DNA of 64,000 nt, taken from the NCBI RefSeq assembly GCF_900104095.1, contig NZ_FNJO01000016.1, positions 85,489 through 149,488 of the forward strand, given 5' to 3'. Each line of letters opens with the position of its first letter. Positions within the stretch are counted from its first letter, which is position 1. The stretch comes from Ralstonia sp. 25mfcol4.1. Its GTDB lineage: Bacteria > Pseudomonadota > Gammaproteobacteria > Burkholderiales > Burkholderiaceae. This document shows, piece after piece, positions 51,550-59,020 of the stretch. The notes under the pieces are model-generated. The model was not told the origin of the DNA. It did no database searches and worked only from the letters and a program-made list of their open reading frames with translations. Made by a program: the position numbers and the translations under genes.

Positions 51550-52883
51550 ACCGGTTGCGCGACCCAGCCGCGACCCGCGTGCAGCGCGTCGTGGATGGCG
51601 CCCGCGATTTCCTCGGCGCGCGCCGGCAGTACCGACAGCAGCGTATCGCTGAGGCCGTGGCTGCTCTGGCAGAAGCCTTGCAGATACACGGGCACGGCCA
51701 GTTCGGGCGCGGCCTGCACACGGTAGTTGCGATCCACCGAGAAGTCACCCAGGTAGCCCGCCAACGGCGCCAGCAGACGGCGATGGCTTTCGCGCTCGTA
51801 CCCGGTGGCCAGCACCACGGCATCGTAGCGGCGCGTCTCGCAATCGGCGGTGGCCGCCGTGCTGGGCGCCGTGCCGGCGACCGTCAGCTCCACGCCATGC
51901 GCCCCCGCGTGCGCGGCCTCCACGGCCTTGCACGTCAGCAGGTTTACGCGGAACTGGCCGCTGACCTTCTGGCGGTACAGCATCGCGTAGATGCGGTCAA
52001 TCAGGTCGGCGTCGATCACCGAGTAGTTGGTGTTCAGGTACTCGTCGATCAGGTGGTCGCGGCCGGCCTGCGTCTGCTCGAACACCACGTCGGTATAGGC
52101 CGGAGCAAAGATCTCGTTGACGAAGGGGCTGTCGTCGGCGGGTTTCAGCGCCGCGCCGCGCACCAGCCAGTCCACCTTGGCCGACGGATAGTTGTCGTGC
52201 AGGTCGATGAACGCCTCGGCCGCGCTTTGCCCGGCGCCGATCACGGCAACGCGCATCGGCTTACCGTCCGCGCACGGCTGCTTGAGGATCCAGTTCAGGT
52301 AGCCGCTGTGATGGCTGATGCGCGCATCGTCGCGCACGCCGGCAAACGCTTCCGGAATGCGCGGCGTGCCGCCCGTGGACAGCACCACCGAGCGCGTCAC
52401 GCGGATGCGCTCGCGGCCCTCGGCGTCCGTCGACACCACGCGCACGCGGTCGATGCGGCCGCTGTCGGCCTTGCCATCGGGCTCGATGCGCTGCACGTCT
52501 TCGCCGTGGCTGCACTGGCTGGCAAAGTGGCCGGCGGCCCAGCGCAGGTAGTCGTTGTACTCCATGCGGCTCGGGTAGAACGTGCGCAGGTTGATAAAGT
52601 CCACCAGGCGGCCGTGGCGATGCAGATAGTTCACAAAGCTGTACGGGCTGGTGGGGTTGCGCATCGACACCAGGTCTTTCAGGAACGAGATCTGCATCTC
52701 GCTTTGCGACACCAGCGTATTGCCGTGCCACTGGTAGTGCTGCTGCTTTTCCACGAAGTGGGCGTCCAGCGGGCGGCCGGCGCCAGCCTGTTCCTGCAGC
52801 GCGATGGCCAGTGCCAGGTTGGACGGCCCGAAGCCGATGCCGATCAGGTCGTGGACGGCGGGTGAGATGTCGCGAAGCGTCAT
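51513..52883 (-). CDS. L-ornithine N5-monooxygenase (siderophore)
   Basis: A 456-residue flavin N-hydroxylating monooxygenase (PvdA, SidA and OrbG group) that makes N5-hydroxyornithine with FAD, NADPH and oxygen. The FAD motif is LIGIGFGPSNLALAIAL (residues ~13-29), the NADPH motif is VAVIGAGQSAAEAFIDLH near 215, and the substrate/ATG region is VVLATGYERESH near 390. Length agrees with the family. It is preceded by a GNAT gene and followed by the convergent PPTase gene. Together with the GNAT enzyme it forms a hydroxamate iron ligand. Confidence 0.94.
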   Translation of the reverse strand: MTLRDISPAVHDLIGIGFGPSNLALAIALQEQAGAGRPLDAHFVEKQQHYQWHGNTLVSQSEMQISFLKDLVSMRNPTSPYSFVNYLHRHGRLVDFINLRTFYPSRMEYNDYLRWAAGHFASQCSHGEDVQRIEPDGKADSGRIDRVRVVSTDAEGRERIRVTRSVVLSTGGTPRIPEAFAGVRDDARISHHSGYLNWILKQPCADGKPMRVAVIGAGQSAAEAFIDLHDNYPSAKVDWLVRGAALKPADDSPFVNEIFAPAYTDVVFEQTQAGRDHLIDEYLNTNYSVIDADLIDRIYAMLYRQKVSGQFRVNLLTCKAVEAAHAGAHGVELTVAGTAPSTAATADCETRRYDAVVLATGYERESHRRLLAPLAGYLGDFSVDRNYRVQAAPELAVPVYLQGFCQSSHGLSDTLLSVLPARAEEIAGAIHDALHAGRGWVAQPVQAGGSQAIAAA

Positions 52884-52947
52884 GGTTTCGGTCCTAAGCG
52901 GAAGTCGGAAGGAAAGAAGAGGCCCGTGCCCCTCAAGGGGCAGGGAT

Positions 52948-54006
52948 TCAGTTGCGCGGCGGGTTGGATCCCGAGGGCGCGGAAGGTGTCGGCGGCGCCG
53001 GAAAGAGCAGGTGTTCCCCGAAGAAGCGCTCGCGCAGCAGCATCACCAGCATCGCGCGCTTGTGCGGGAAATCGAATTCCTTGATCTTCGAAAAGCCCGC
53101 CTTGTCCAGGTTGGCGATCTGGCGCACGTGGTCGGCGCGCGGCTCGCCTACGATGCGTTGCGTGCGCGCATCGTCCAGGAACTGGAAATGCTGGATGGCC
53201 GGAAACCACGCGGTCAGGAATGCTTTGCCGCGGAACGCCGGCTCGCCAATCAGCACGTGCCAGCCACGGTCGTGGTCCTGCGCGTCGTAGAACGGCGCGA
53301 TGCGGTTTTCCTTGGCCCAGTACACTTCGAAGTAGCCGAACGGCTCGTCGTCGAATGCGGCGATCAGCGGCAGCATGTGCGGATCGTCGATCAGCCCCTG
53401 CAGGTACGCGCGATGCTTGGCCTCGTCGCCTTCCTCGTTCCAGAAGTAGGCTACGTCGGGGTCGTTCATCCAGCGGTGCAGCAAAGGCAGGTCGCGCTCC
53501 AGCTCGGCGGCGCGCAGCGTCAGCGTCTTGCCAAGCCACGGGATATGGCGCGCGTACACCACGCCCGCAGGCTTGGGCGGGCGCAACGGATGGCGGCTCG
53601 CGCCGGTCATCGTGTATTGCAGCGGATACGCGCCGGCTGACGGCGCCATGTAGAGCTCGGCACGCTGCCACAGCTGGCTGGCGTGCGCCACGTTGGCTCG
53701 CGTCAGCACCCCGGCTTCGTGCAGCCGGCGCGCGGCGTCGCGCGATTCCACCTCCACGCGCAGCGCGTAGGGCGCACCGTGCGCGAACGCGGCGTCCAGG
53801 GCCGCCATCGTGGCGTGCGCCAGCGCCTGGCTGCCGGCATTGGCGTCGAGCAGGCGCAGGGTGGCGTCGCCGTACGCGAAGCGGGCAGGCTGGTGGCCGT
53901 CGCGCGTAACGGTCAGCACGTTGCCGTCCAGACGGCTCTCGCTGCGCAGCGCAGGCTGGGCGGCGAACGACAGGTGGCGAGAGAAAGGCGTGAGCCGAGT
54001 CGGCAT
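52948..54006 (-). CDS. GNAT acyltransferase for siderophore hydroxamate formation
   Basis: A 352-residue GNAT-fold enzyme of the IucB/RhbD/MbtK type (siderophore acetyltransferase). The C-terminal half holds the core: LHRWMNDPDVAYFWNEEG, PFGYFEVYWAKENRIAPFY, WHVLIGEPAFRGKAFLTAWF and VGEPRADHVRQIANLDKAGF. The N-terminal ~170 residues form an extra domain typical of this group. It likely acylates N5-hydroxyornithine, giving the hydroxamate. The start MPTRLTPFS is chosen with AGGAC upstream. It is between the esterase and monooxygenase genes, in one operon. Confidence 0.9.
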   Translation of the reverse strand: MPTRLTPFSRHLSFAAQPALRSESRLDGNVLTVTRDGHQPARFAYGDATLRLLDANAGSQALAHATMAALDAAFAHGAPYALRVEVESRDAARRLHEAGVLTRANVAHASQLWQRAELYMAPSAGAYPLQYTMTGASRHPLRPPKPAGVVYARHIPWLGKTLTLRAAELERDLPLLHRWMNDPDVAYFWNEEGDEAKHRAYLQGLIDDPHMLPLIAAFDDEPFGYFEVYWAKENRIAPFYDAQDHDRGWHVLIGEPAFRGKAFLTAWFPAIQHFQFLDDARTQRIVGEPRADHVRQIANLDKAGFSKIKEFDFPHKRAMLVMLLRERFFGEHLLFPAPPTPSAPSGSNPPRN

Positions 54007-54064
54007 ATGGGTAGTGTCCTGACGGTGCTTTGTTGTTGTCGTGACGATGCAGGGCGCGCCGGAT

Positions 54065-55075
54065 TTACACGGCGGCGGCCAGTTGCGCGTGGGATGCGTC
54101 GGCGGCGGGCGTCGCGTCGTACAGCGCCGCGGCCAGCGCACGTGCGATGTCCTCGTGCGCCTGCGCGGCCTCGGCCACGAGGTTGCCCATGCGCAGGAAC
54201 TCGTGGACCATGCCCGCGTACTCGCGAACCGTCACCGGCACGCCGGCGCCGGCCAGCTTGCGCGCATAGGCGTGGCCTTCGTCGCACAGCGGATCGCATT
54301 CAGCCAGCACGATCCAGGCCGGCGCCACGCCCCGGTGATCGGCCGCGCGCAGCGGCGCGAAGCGCCAGTCCTGGCGGTCTTCCGCGTCGCGCAGGTACTG
54401 GCGGTAGAACCAGTCGATGGTCTCGGTATCGAGCAGATGGCCTTGCCCGTAGCGCCGATGCGACGGGCTGTCCGTGTCGCCGCCCAGCCCCGCGTAGCAG
54501 AGCACCTGCAGGCAGGGCTGCGGCAGGCTGGCATCGTCGCGTGCCGCCAGCGCCAACACGGCGCTGAGCGTGCCGCCGGCGCTGTCGCCGGCCACCGCGA
54601 TACGTGTGGCGTCGAGGGCCAGCGCATCACCGTGCGTGCCAAGCCAGGCCAGCGCGTCGATGGCGTCGTGCACGGCGGTCGGGAACTTGTGCTCCGGGGC
54701 GAGCCGGTACGCCACCGATACCACCGCGCAAGGCGTGCGCGCGGCCAGCGCGCTGCACAGCGACGCATGGGAGTCGAGGCTGCCCACCGTGAAGCCCCCG
54801 CTGTGGAAGTGCAGCAGCACCGGCAGGGCAGGCCCATCGCCGCGTGCGCGCGGGGCATACAGGCGAGCATCGATCTGCGCGCCATCGCGCGTGGGGATTT
54901 GCAGCGCTTCCACGCGTGCCAGCGGCTCGGGCGGCAGATCCAGCGCGGTGGACGCCTCGTTGAACTCCCGGCGCGCCTGCGTCGGTGTCAGTTCGTGGAT
55001 CACGGGGCGCTTGCCCGTGGCGGTGGCCATCTCCACCATGTCGAGCAGGGCTTCCAGGTCGGGATGCAGCGGCAT
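54065..55075 (-). CDS. HSL-type alpha/beta-hydrolase (esterase)
   Basis: A 336-residue esterase of the hormone-sensitive-lipase family. The oxyanion motif is HFHSGGFTVG (variant HSGG of HGGG), the nucleophile Ser is in VAGDSAGGTLSAV, and the Asp/His pair are in ECDPLCDEG and GMVHEFLRM. No signal peptide is visible, so it acts in the cytoplasm. In a siderophore locus it may hydrolyse an ester or lactone of the ferri-siderophore, or trim an acyl tail. The ABC transporter gene lies 24 bases upstream. Confidence 0.9.
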   Translation of the reverse strand: MPLHPDLEALLDMVEMATATGKRPVIHELTPTQARREFNEASTALDLPPEPLARVEALQIPTRDGAQIDARLYAPRARGDGPALPVLLHFHSGGFTVGSLDSHASLCSALAARTPCAVVSVAYRLAPEHKFPTAVHDAIDALAWLGTHGDALALDATRIAVAGDSAGGTLSAVLALAARDDASLPQPCLQVLCYAGLGGDTDSPSHRRYGQGHLLDTETIDWFYRQYLRDAEDRQDWRFAPLRAADHRGVAPAWIVLAECDPLCDEGHAYARKLAGAGVPVTVREYAGMVHEFLRMGNLVAEAAQAHEDIARALAAALYDATPAADASHAQLAAAV

Positions 55076-55099
55076 TGGCGCGTCTCCGGTGTAGGTGGG

Positions 55100-56752
55100 T
55101 CAGGCAGCGGACGCCACGGCGAGCGGCGCTGCCGGAGCGTGTGGCACAGGCAATGCCGAGTCCGCGACGATCTGGCCGTTCTCGATCTTGAGCATCCGGT
55201 CGGCCAGGTCGAAGTAGCGGTCGTCGTGCGAGATCACCAATACGGCCTTGCCCTGAGCGCGCAGCTCCGGCAGCACTTCGCGGTAGAAGATGTCCTTGAA
55301 CAGCGGGTCCTGGTCGGCGGCCCATTCGTCCAGGATCAGCACCGGGCGTCGCTCCAGGCAGGCCACGATCAGCGCCAGCCGCTTGCGCTGGCCTTGTGAC
55401 AGCGCCTGTGTGGTGAAGCGTCCGTCGCGCACGGCCACCTTGTGGCCCAGCTGGAAGCGCCGGATCAGGTGATTGGCCAGCGCCTCGTCCTGCGGGTCGT
55501 GGGCCAGCAGCGTGTCGAACAGGTGAAAGTCCGAGAACACCGCCGAGAACAGCGCGCGGTAGTCCGCCAGATGCGCCGCATCGGCGGCCTTGCCGTTGTG
55601 CATCAGATGGCCCGCCAGCGGCGGATAGAGCCCGGCGATCAGCTTGGCCAGCGTGGTCTTGCCGCTGCCGTTGCCGCCCACCAGGAATACGATTTCGCCG
55701 GCGTGCAGCGTCAGGTCGACCGGACCAAGTGCGAAGACACTGTTCTCGGCCTCGTGGAAATAGCGGTGGCTGGCGCCGTCCAGCGCCACAGACGCGAACG
55801 GCGTACTTGCCGTGGCGCGTGGCGGTGCCTCGGGGGCGGCATCGCCGCTCAGCGCCTCGATGCGCGCATAGGCCACGCGTCCCATGCTCAGTGCGGGTAG
55901 CGCGTTGAGCAGAGACTCCAGCGGCGACATGATGTACAGGAACATGATCGTGAAGCCGGTCATCACCGCCGGGTCCAGCGGCGTGGCGCGCGGAACGAAC
56001 AGCACGCCGCCGATCACCGCGAAGAACAGGAAGCTGCCAAAGCCGAGCGCAACGAAGAAGATCGACAGGCCGCGCGTGCGCGCACTGCGCACCGCTTCGA
56101 GCGTGGCGCCCAGGCGGTCGCGCAGGAAGGACTGCTGCTTGCCGTAGTTCAGCTTCAGTTCACGCGCACCAGACACCAGCGCCTTGAATTGTCCGTGCAG
56201 CGCATCCTGCGCCGCGCCGGCCTGCTTCAGGTGCACCAGCGCGCGACGGTGGTTCAGGTGGTAGACCCACGAGCCGAGGCCAAGGATCGCGCTCGCGATC
56301 CCGAACGTCGGTAGCGACAGCCAGGCCAGGTAGCCCAGGCAGCCGAGCACGACCGTGGCGTTGGTCAGCACCACCGGAATCACGGACAAGCCATTGGCCA
56401 CGTGCTGGCTGTCGTCAGCCAGCGCGGCCTGCACGCGTGCATTGCCGGTCTGCTCGATATGCGGGTAGGGGGCGCCGATAAAGCGCTCGCAGATCTGTGC
56501 GCGAATGCGGGCCAGTGCACTTTGGCTCACGCGCACGAATAGCGTGGACGCCAGCGTGCGGCACGCCAGCACGGCGATGGCCAGCGCCGCGAACGGAAGC
56601 GCCAGCCCGGGCGCATCGGCGCCTTGCGTAGCCAGCACGCGGTTGATCAGGGCGACCATGCTCACGGCACAAAGGCCGGCGGCAAGGCTGGCCGCGGCGG
56701 CCAGCACAATGGTCATGCGCAGCTTGCGCGGCAGGGAGGCGATTAGCGACAT
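55100..56752 (-). CDS. Cyclic-peptide/siderophore ABC exporter (PvdE-like)
   Basis: A 550-residue half transporter with a membrane domain of about six helices (residues ~10-310) fused to an ATPase. Walker A is GGNGSGKTTLAK near residue 358, the signature is LSQGQRKRLAL near 449, and Walker B is PVLILDEWAADQD near 469. It matches the PvdE/SyrD group that moves siderophore precursors into the periplasm. It starts a minus-strand group continuing with esterase, GNAT and monooxygenase genes. The fhuF-type gene is divergent, with symmetrical ECF-type promoter half-sites between. Confidence 0.92.
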   Translation of the reverse strand: MSLIASLPRKLRMTIVLAAAASLAAGLCAVSMVALINRVLATQGADAPGLALPFAALAIAVLACRTLASTLFVRVSQSALARIRAQICERFIGAPYPHIEQTGNARVQAALADDSQHVANGLSVIPVVLTNATVVLGCLGYLAWLSLPTFGIASAILGLGSWVYHLNHRRALVHLKQAGAAQDALHGQFKALVSGARELKLNYGKQQSFLRDRLGATLEAVRSARTRGLSIFFVALGFGSFLFFAVIGGVLFVPRATPLDPAVMTGFTIMFLYIMSPLESLLNALPALSMGRVAYARIEALSGDAAPEAPPRATASTPFASVALDGASHRYFHEAENSVFALGPVDLTLHAGEIVFLVGGNGSGKTTLAKLIAGLYPPLAGHLMHNGKAADAAHLADYRALFSAVFSDFHLFDTLLAHDPQDEALANHLIRRFQLGHKVAVRDGRFTTQALSQGQRKRLALIVACLERRPVLILDEWAADQDPLFKDIFYREVLPELRAQGKAVLVISHDDRYFDLADRMLKIENGQIVADSALPVPHAPAAPLAVASAA

Positions 56753-56787
56753 GCGGACGAGGGGTGAGGGCGGATCCTGTCCTGAAT

Positions 56788-56835
56788 GACGCGCGGCCGC
56801 GACGGAAAGTTAATTCGCTCGGGCCCCGGCTCGTC
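56788..56835. promoter_or_regulatory. Symmetric ECF-sigma-type promoter pair
   Basis: A shared TTAA at 56810-56813 is followed by CGTC after 18 bases on the plus strand (56832-56835) and on the minus strand (plus-strand GACG at 56788-56791). Both readings approximate the TAAAT-N16/17-CGT pattern of iron-starvation sigma promoters. They would serve the fhuF gene and the exporter operon respectively. Match quality is lower than before the PPTase gene. Confidence 0.4.
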
Positions 56836-56916
56836 ATGCGTAATGGAGCAGTCGTGCCGGCGCTAACCTTGGCGCGCTGGCCCCGATCCCTCAATTTCGC
56901 CCCGCAACCTACCCGC

Positions 56917-57663
56917 ATGCTCGACTTTCTCGCCCCGTTCTTCACCGGCCCGCTGCGCCCCTTCGGCGAACGTCTGCACGCCGGTGGGGCGCCGACCACG
57001 CAGGCGGCATGGACCGCCGAGGCACTGGCGCGTTGCGCGCGGACGCTGGCGTGCGACGATTCCCGCGCGCTCGCGGCGGCATGGTTTCGCGATTACACGA
57101 AGGCCGTGCTGCCCGGTGCCCTGGTCGCCGCGACGGTATTCCGGCGCAGGCTGCCGTTCGATCGCGCGAGCATTGAGATCGGCGAAGACGGCCATCTGGC
57201 CGCGCTGCGGCTGGTCGATGTGGGGGAGCGTATGGAACAGAGCCTGCCGGCCCTGCTGCTGCCGCTGATGGGCAGACACCTGCCGCAGGTGGTGGACGCG
57301 CTGTCGGCGGCGAGCCGCGCGTCGCATCGGCTGCTGTGGTGTACGGGCGGCGTCGCCGCGCACGGTATTGCCCGCCAGTTGGCTGCGCATCCGGCGCTTG
57401 GCGCCGAACGCCGTGATGAATTGCTGGCGTGGATCGGCAACGGCGTATCGGCCGATGGTTACCAGAACCCGCTGTACGGCGCATTCCGGACCGGCACGGA
57501 ACCAGGCATTGCATCGAGCAAGCCCGGCGTGGCGCCGGTGCGGCGCATCTGCTGCCTCAGCTATCGCTTGCCCGATGAAGGGCATTGCGGCACGTGTCCG
57601 CGCCGCGCGGCTAACGCTACGCGTCGCGGGGGCGCCACTGACGCCACAACCGCCATGCCGTGA
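56917..57663 (+). CDS. fhuF: Siderophore-iron reductase, FhuF type
   Basis: A 248-residue protein of the FhuF family, which reduces Fe(III) in hydroxamate siderophores to release it. The C-terminal [2Fe-2S] motif CC-x10-C-x2-C (ICCLSYRLPDEGHCGTC) is intact. The N-terminus (MLDFLAPFFTGPLRP) fits; longer readings have no support. Its last 47 bases overlap the small membrane protein gene on the other strand. It is divergent from the exporter gene. Confidence 0.9.
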   Translation: MLDFLAPFFTGPLRPFGERLHAGGAPTTQAAWTAEALARCARTLACDDSRALAAAWFRDYTKAVLPGALVAATVFRRRLPFDRASIEIGEDGHLAALRLVDVGERMEQSLPALLLPLMGRHLPQVVDALSAASRASHRLLWCTGGVAAHGIARQLAAHPALGAERRDELLAWIGNGVSADGYQNPLYGAFRTGTEPGIASSKPGVAPVRRICCLSYRLPDEGHCGTCPRRAANATRRGGATDATTAMP

Positions 57664-57799
57664 CGCCCACGGGCACTCCCAGGCCGACCCAGCAGAGCAT
57701 GTCCCACGCGCCATCGCCAAGGATCCCGGCGGCAAGGCCGCCCAGCGACAGCGTGCCCAGTAGCGCGGGCATCGGCCACGTATCGTCGATCAGCTTCAT
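57617..57799 (-). CDS. 60-residue membrane protein coupled to PepSY gene
   Basis: A small hydrophobic protein (MPALLGTLSLGGLAAGILGDG and WDMLCWVGLGVPVGVTAW segments, two helices). Its start overlaps the stop of the PepSY gene (ATGA), so it is translationally coupled to it. It is probably an accessory part of the same membrane reductase. It overlaps the fhuF end convergently. The family is not recognised. Confidence 0.75.
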   Translation of the reverse strand: MKLIDDTWPMPALLGTLSLGGLAAGILGDGAWDMLCWVGLGVPVGVTAWRLWRQWRPRDA

Positions 57800-58956
57800 G
57801 CCTGGTCTCCGGACAGTTTCGGCGGCAGCGTCGAGCGCGCGTCCTCGCGGCTGCGGCCCGGGCGCTTGAGCCAGAAGATGAAGCCCGTCACCGTGGCGCC
57901 GGCGGTAATGAGGGTCAGCAGCGCCCACAGGATCTGCAGCGGGCGGCCCGCGTAGTCACCAAAGTGGAACGGCGCCGACAGCAGCAGTACCTGCAGATAC
58001 CACGGCATGCCGCGCACGGCGGCCACGCTGCCGTCTCCGGCATCGACCAGCACGATCGCGTAGACACGCTTCTGCAGCTCGGTATGGCCGCGCAGCACCA
58101 CGCCGTAGTGGCGGCCCGTTGAGAATTCGGTATTGGGATAGAACACGAAGGCCGCGTCCTTGCCCGGCACGGCCTGGTTGGCGGCGGCCAGCGCGCGGTC
58201 CACCGGCACCAGCGACGGGGGCGTGGGCCCCGGCAGCGTGGCGATCAGGTGCTGCAGCTCGGTCTTCTGCCACACGCCGATGATCAGCGGAGAGAACGAC
58301 AGGAAGGTGCCGGTCAGCCCCACCACCAGCGCCCAGACCATCACGACGATGCCGAACAGGTTGTGCAGGTCTGCCTGCACGATGCGCACGGGCTTGCCAA
58401 AGCGCACTAGCCCGAACGCCAGCTTGCGCATGAACGGCCCGTACACCACCAGCCCGCTGATCAGGCTCAGCGAGAACAACACGCCGATAAAGCCGATGAA
58501 GAACTGGCCCGGCAGACCCAGGAACAGGTTCAGGTGCAGCTTGAGGATGAAGCCGCTGAAGGTCTCGCCCGGCGGCCCCGGTTTGCGTGTGGCGCCCGTG
58601 GCGGCATCGAACTGCGTGGTGGTGCCGTTGCGCAGCTTGGGCTCGCCCGGCGGCCCCACGCGCACGCCCACGGCATCGGCGTCGTCATCGGCGAACGAGA
58701 TCGACTTGGTGACCTGGCCCGGATGGGCGGCCTGCGCGGTATCCACCAGCGACTGCAGCGACGGACGCTGTGCCGGCACCGCCATGGTGCGCTCCGCGGC
58801 CACCTGGCCGTGGTGTTCCTGACCCAGCAGGGCGTCGATGTCCTCGTGGAAGATCAGCAGCAGCCCGGTCAGGCACAGCACCAGCAGGTTCAGCGTGCAA
58901 AGCAGGCTGGTCCATCGGTGGATCGCGTACCAGATGCGCAGCGTGGGGGCTTTCAT
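57796..58956 (-). CDS. PepSY-associated TM protein (siderophore-iron reductase)
   Basis: A 386-residue membrane protein with four helices: WYAIHRWTSLLCTLNLLVLCLTGLLLIF, GFIGVLFSLSLISGLVVY, LFGIVVMVWALVVGLTGTFLSF and LWALLTLITAGATVTGFIFWL. Conserved His residues in the helices (HRW, H near LHLNLF, DLHNLFG, PFHFGDYAG) are characteristic of the PepSY_TM family, which reduces ferric siderophores in the periplasm with haem. The start MKAPTLRIW has AGGAG upstream. It lies between the receptor gene and the coupled small protein. Confidence 0.88.
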   Translation of the reverse strand: MKAPTLRIWYAIHRWTSLLCTLNLLVLCLTGLLLIFHEDIDALLGQEHHGQVAAERTMAVPAQRPSLQSLVDTAQAAHPGQVTKSISFADDDADAVGVRVGPPGEPKLRNGTTTQFDAATGATRKPGPPGETFSGFILKLHLNLFLGLPGQFFIGFIGVLFSLSLISGLVVYGPFMRKLAFGLVRFGKPVRIVQADLHNLFGIVVMVWALVVGLTGTFLSFSPLIIGVWQKTELQHLIATLPGPTPPSLVPVDRALAAANQAVPGKDAAFVFYPNTEFSTGRHYGVVLRGHTELQKRVYAIVLVDAGDGSVAAVRGMPWYLQVLLLSAPFHFGDYAGRPLQILWALLTLITAGATVTGFIFWLKRPGRSREDARSTLPPKLSGDQA

Positions 58957-58979
58957 GTTCTTGTGCTCCTGCAAGGCAA

Positions 58980-59009
58980 ACGGCCCGCTCCAGGTTGCGG
59001 GCGGGCCGT
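58980..59009. terminator. GC-rich hairpin between receptor and PepSY genes
   Basis: ACGGCCCGC and GCGGGCCGT form a 9-bp perfect stem with a 12-base loop, just after the receptor stop and before the PepSY start. There is no T-tract. It may partly attenuate read-through or protect the receptor transcript's 3' end. Confidence 0.5.
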
Positions 59010-59020
59010 CAGGGTCCTGC

